DNA of 64,000 bases, from the NCBI RefSeq assembly GCF_965118635.1, contig NZ_CBCPHV010000002.1:372001-436000 (forward strand), read 5' to 3'. A program made the translations under genes and the position numbers. Position 1 is the stretch's first letter; each line of letters opens with the position of its first letter. The stretch comes from Empedobacter brevis_A (GTDB taxonomy: Bacteria; Bacteroidota; Bacteroidia; Flavobacteriales; Weeksellaceae). Below the pieces are notes generated by a model that saw nothing but the letters and a program-made list of their open reading frames with translations, was not told where the DNA came from and did not search any database. Of the stretch, positions 61,992 to 64,000 are shown in pieces.

Positions 61992-63197
61992 TTATAGCGA
62001 TTTTGGACCAAATTCTTCAAAGAAAATTTGTTCTTCCTTCACTTGATTTGTTTTAAGATTATCAACCATTTTTTCAATAAAAATGCGAGGTCCACAAACA
62101 TAATATTCAGCATCTTTATCAAATTTCCAATCTGCTATTTTTGTAAAATCAATATGACCTTGCAAAATACTAGGATCTGCAATTGTTTCTTCTACATTAT
62201 CATAAAATTGGTATTTGCTCAATTTAGAATGATTGCTTTCTATATGTTTTATTTTATCTGCAAATGCATGTACTTCTTTGTTTCGACAAGCATGTATCCA
62301 AACAACATCATGTTCTACTTTTTCGTTCAAGTCTAATGTTTCTAACATAGATAATAAAGGTGTTTGTCCTATTCCTCCACTTATAAATACTTTTTTATTT
62401 TCATTTTCTTGTAAGACAAAATTTCCAGCAGGCGAAGACAATTCTACTTCGCTTCCTTCAAAAATATAATCGTGTAAATAATTACTAATCATTCCTTCTA
62501 CTTGAATATGTGCACCACGTTCACGCTTTACCGAAATACGATAATATTCACCATTTGGTGCAGAAGAAATACTATATTGACGAATCTGTTCTAAATTTAG
62601 TTCAGGCAAAAACACTTTAATGCTTAAATATTGACCTGGTTTATGTTCTGGTATTGTCTGTCCGTCTTTAGGTTTTAAATAAAACGACGTAATTTCAGAA
62701 GATTCTTCTACTTTACTTTTTACAATAAATGAACGCCAACCTAACCAATTTCCTTTTTCTTCTTTTTTAGTATCGTATATTTTTTGTTCGTGACCAATCA
62801 TAATATCAGCCAACTGATTGTAAGCTGCAGACCACGCTTCAAGTATTTCATCGGTAGCTGCTTCTTGCAAAACTTCTTTAATAGAAGCTAACAAATGTGT
62901 TCCCACAATATTATATTGTTCTGGTTGTATATTCAAGCTCGTATGTTTTTGACCAATCATATCAATTACTGGCATTAAAACCCCTGGATTAGAAATGTTT
63001 TCAGCATAAGATAATACAGCCATTGCCAATGCTGTCTGTTGTTTACCGGAATTTTGATTTCCCATATTAAACAAATTCTTCAATTCTGGATGATGCGTAA
63101 ACATACGTGTATAAAAATGTTTTGTAAGTGTAACACCGTTTTCTTTTAATACAGGAACGGTTGCTAAGATGATTTCTTTATGTTGTTGTGTAAGCAT
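61992..63197 (-). CDS. hmp: Flavohaemoglobin / nitric oxide dioxygenase
   Basis: A 401-residue enzyme that oxidises NO to nitrate with O2 and NADH. An N-terminal globin domain (about 1-137) has the proximal histidine in IGQKHTSLNI and the catalytic glutamate in QPEQYNIVG; a FAD-binding domain has RQYSIS, and a NAD-binding domain has GGIGQTPLLSML and ends FFEEFGPK. The start is set at MLTQQHKEI (63197). A -7 element and an upstream Crp/Fnr-like dyad suggest control by a Crp/Fnr regulator such as that encoded 2 kb away. Confidence 0.94.
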   Translation of the reverse strand: MLTQQHKEIILATVPVLKENGVTLTKHFYTRMFTHHPELKNLFNMGNQNSGKQQTALAMAVLSYAENISNPGVLMPVIDMIGQKHTSLNIQPEQYNIVGTHLLASIKEVLQEAATDEILEAWSAAYNQLADIMIGHEQKIYDTKKEEKGNWLGWRSFIVKSKVEESSEITSFYLKPKDGQTIPEHKPGQYLSIKVFLPELNLEQIRQYSISSAPNGEYYRISVKRERGAHIQVEGMISNYLHDYIFEGSEVELSSPAGNFVLQENENKKVFISGGIGQTPLLSMLETLDLNEKVEHDVVWIHACRNKEVHAFADKIKHIESNHSKLSKYQFYDNVEETIADPSILQGHIDFTKIADWKFDKDAEYYVCGPRIFIEKMVDNLKTNQVKEEQIFFEEFGPKSL

Positions 63198-63218
63198 AAC
63201 TATTTTTTTTATTCTTGA

Positions 63219-63226
63219 CAAAACTA
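63219..63226 (-). promoter_or_regulatory. -7 promoter element of hmp
   Basis: TAGTTTTG on the minus strand, an exact TAnnTTTG match, 21 bases before the hmp start. No consensus -33 element is seen, in keeping with an activator-dependent promoter. Confidence 0.65.
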
Positions 63227-63274
63227 CATCACGACCATATTACATACTTATGCTTGCAATCATAAGTTTTGAAT

Positions 63275-63290
63275 AATGACCGATATCATT
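63275..63290 (-). promoter_or_regulatory. Crp/Fnr-type operator upstream of hmp
   Basis: AATGA and TCATT are separated by six bases. The core TGA-N6-TCA is that of Crp/Fnr-family sites (TTGA-N6-TCAA). Its centre lies about 65-70 bases before the likely transcription start, a spacing usual for such activators. Confidence 0.55.
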
Positions 63291-63308
63291 GTATAGAAAA
63301 GTAAAAAT

Positions 63309-63437
63309 CTATGTTTCTATTGTTTATAAAGATAGGTAATCGTTGATTGAGCGTAGTCGAAATCATAAGTAGATGATAAGATTCTTCGGCAAGCTCAGAA
63401 TGACAAAATCCGTTATAAAAAGTGAATTTGAATATTA
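63309..63437 (+). repeat. Dispersed repeat block Y, copy 3
   Basis: A slightly shortened copy (CTATGTTTCTATTGTTTATAAAG in part) with both hairpin arms, TGAGCGTAGTCGAA and TTCGGCAAGCTCA. It lies about 110 bases upstream of the hmp start. Confidence 0.82.
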
Positions 63438-63502
63438 ATAAAAATAAAAACGTAGAACTTAATACATATCACGAAGAACTTAAAAAAACGTAAAAAACAA
63501 AA

Positions 63503-63675
63503 TCTATGTTCCTATTGTGGTTATAAAGATTGGTAATCGTTGATTGAGCGTAGTCGAAATCATAAGTAGATGATGAGATTCTTCGGCAAGCTCAGAATGA
63601 CAAAACCCGTGATTAAAAGTGAATTTGAATATTGAAAAAGGATTAGAGAAATGGCATTAAAAATCTCACGTTAAG
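63503..63675 (+). repeat. Dispersed repeat block Y, copy 4
   Basis: A full-length copy that again ends in ATGGCATTAAAAATCTCACG and TTAAG. Between copies 3 and 4 lies a one-and-a-bit-copy version of the 21-bp minisatellite. Confidence 0.85.
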
Positions 63676-63785
63676 ATGCGAGACGCGAAATTCGAAATTC
63701 GAAGTGTGAGTTTTGAGTTTTGAGGTGGGAAGTGCGAGATGTGAGTATTGAGAAATGTAGAAAGTTGCTATTGTAGTTTGAAAAA
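63676..63785. repeat. Degenerate GAG/GTG-rich low-complexity tract
   Basis: A purine- and GT-rich stretch made of degenerate 7-9-base units such as GAAATTCGAAATTCGAAG and GTGAGTTTTGAGTTTTGAG, very unlike the surrounding AT-rich DNA. No frame or function is seen. Confidence 0.65.
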
Positions 63786-63919
63786 ATTGTCATCTCGAAT
63801 GAAGTGTGAACGATATGAGAGATCTTTTACTTAATAAAATTCAGATTTCTCGATGCCTCGAAATGACAAGTAAAGGAGATTCTTCGACAAGCTAAGAATA
63901 ATATAAAAGCAAATAGAAA
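63786..63919 (+). repeat. Dispersed repeat block X, copy 2
   Basis: Same orientation as copy 1 at 57904 and highly similar to it, with the same inverted ends. It runs directly into a block Y copy, as at 58038. Confidence 0.82.
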
Positions 63920-64000
63920 CCTATGTTCCTATTGTGGTTAGTAAAGATTGGTAATCGTTGATTGAGCGTAGTCGAAATCATAAGTAGATGATGAGATTCT
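63920..64000 (+). repeat. Dispersed repeat block Y, copy 5 (cut by the window end)
   Basis: Starts CCTATGTTCCTATTGTGG and runs through the left hairpin arm to the end of the window. The rest lies outside. Confidence 0.85.

Overview
The window comes from a low-GC member of the Bacteroidota, most likely a flavobacterium of the Weeksellaceae (an Empedobacter- or Chryseobacterium-like genome). The evidence is the very AT-rich intergenic DNA, many promoters of the TAnnTTTG type peculiar to this phylum, two full TTTG-N19/20-TAnnTTTG promoters, secreted proteins with the N-terminal 'VGINTxNP' signature, and housekeeping genes of flavobacterial type. The genus is inferred, not proven.

Layout. 1-26,990 is mostly ordinary chromosome: an ABC exporter pair, an alkyltransferase-like protein, a cold-shock protein, hemW, murI, ornithine aminotransferase, an M48 protease, pdxH, a YqgE/AlgH protein, an odd class-IV aminotransferase homologue, tRNA-Met(CAT), a nucleoid-associated protein, a desaturase, a methyltransferase/UbiA-like pair, an oxoacid CoA-transferase pair, rimO, an RNA methyltransferase/DUF2750/glycosyltransferase operon, and an AraC-SDR-hydrolase cluster. 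Strong hairpin terminators sit between most units, often shared by convergent genes.

27,000-33,000 holds a Crp-type regulator, an unknown membrane protein and a two-gene secreted-protein unit that includes a 1213-residue surface protein. 33,200-46,700 returns to housekeeping and accessory functions: aminopeptidase P, MscS, bestrophin, a SMUG2-like glycosylase, an NtrC-type response regulator that lacks a Fis domain, an acyl-CoA ligase, a SulP transporter and a KAS III-like synthase. 47,374-49,657 is a tight operon of three paralogous secreted proteins with C1q/TNF-like C-terminal regions; the gene at 28,605 shares their N-terminal motif.

The accessory core is 50,070-55,162. It is a type IIG (Eco57I-like) restriction-modification gene split by an apparent one-base frameshift between its nuclease and methyltransferase parts. 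Directly behind it, tail to tail, lies a start-less second copy of the C-terminal specificity half on the other strand, followed by a serine recombinase closely resembling the Mpi-type DNA invertases of Bacteroides. The geometry is that of a specificity-switching cassette: inversion between the two conserved RGRDIK arms would exchange the C-terminal ~210 residues in frame. DNA identity between the arms is only about two thirds, so present-day inversion is a hypothesis.

55,496-57,833 carries an erythromycin-esterase-family protein and an amidinotransferase-like enzyme. 57,834-59,465 and 63,198-64,000 are gene-free and built of dispersed hairpin repeats, a 21-bp minisatellite and tandem ~97-bp repeats. 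They bracket, as direct composite repeats, a module with a Crp/Fnr regulator, a uracil-DNA-glycosylase-family protein, a CLC channel and flavohaemoglobin Hmp, whose promoter region carries a Crp/Fnr-like dyad.
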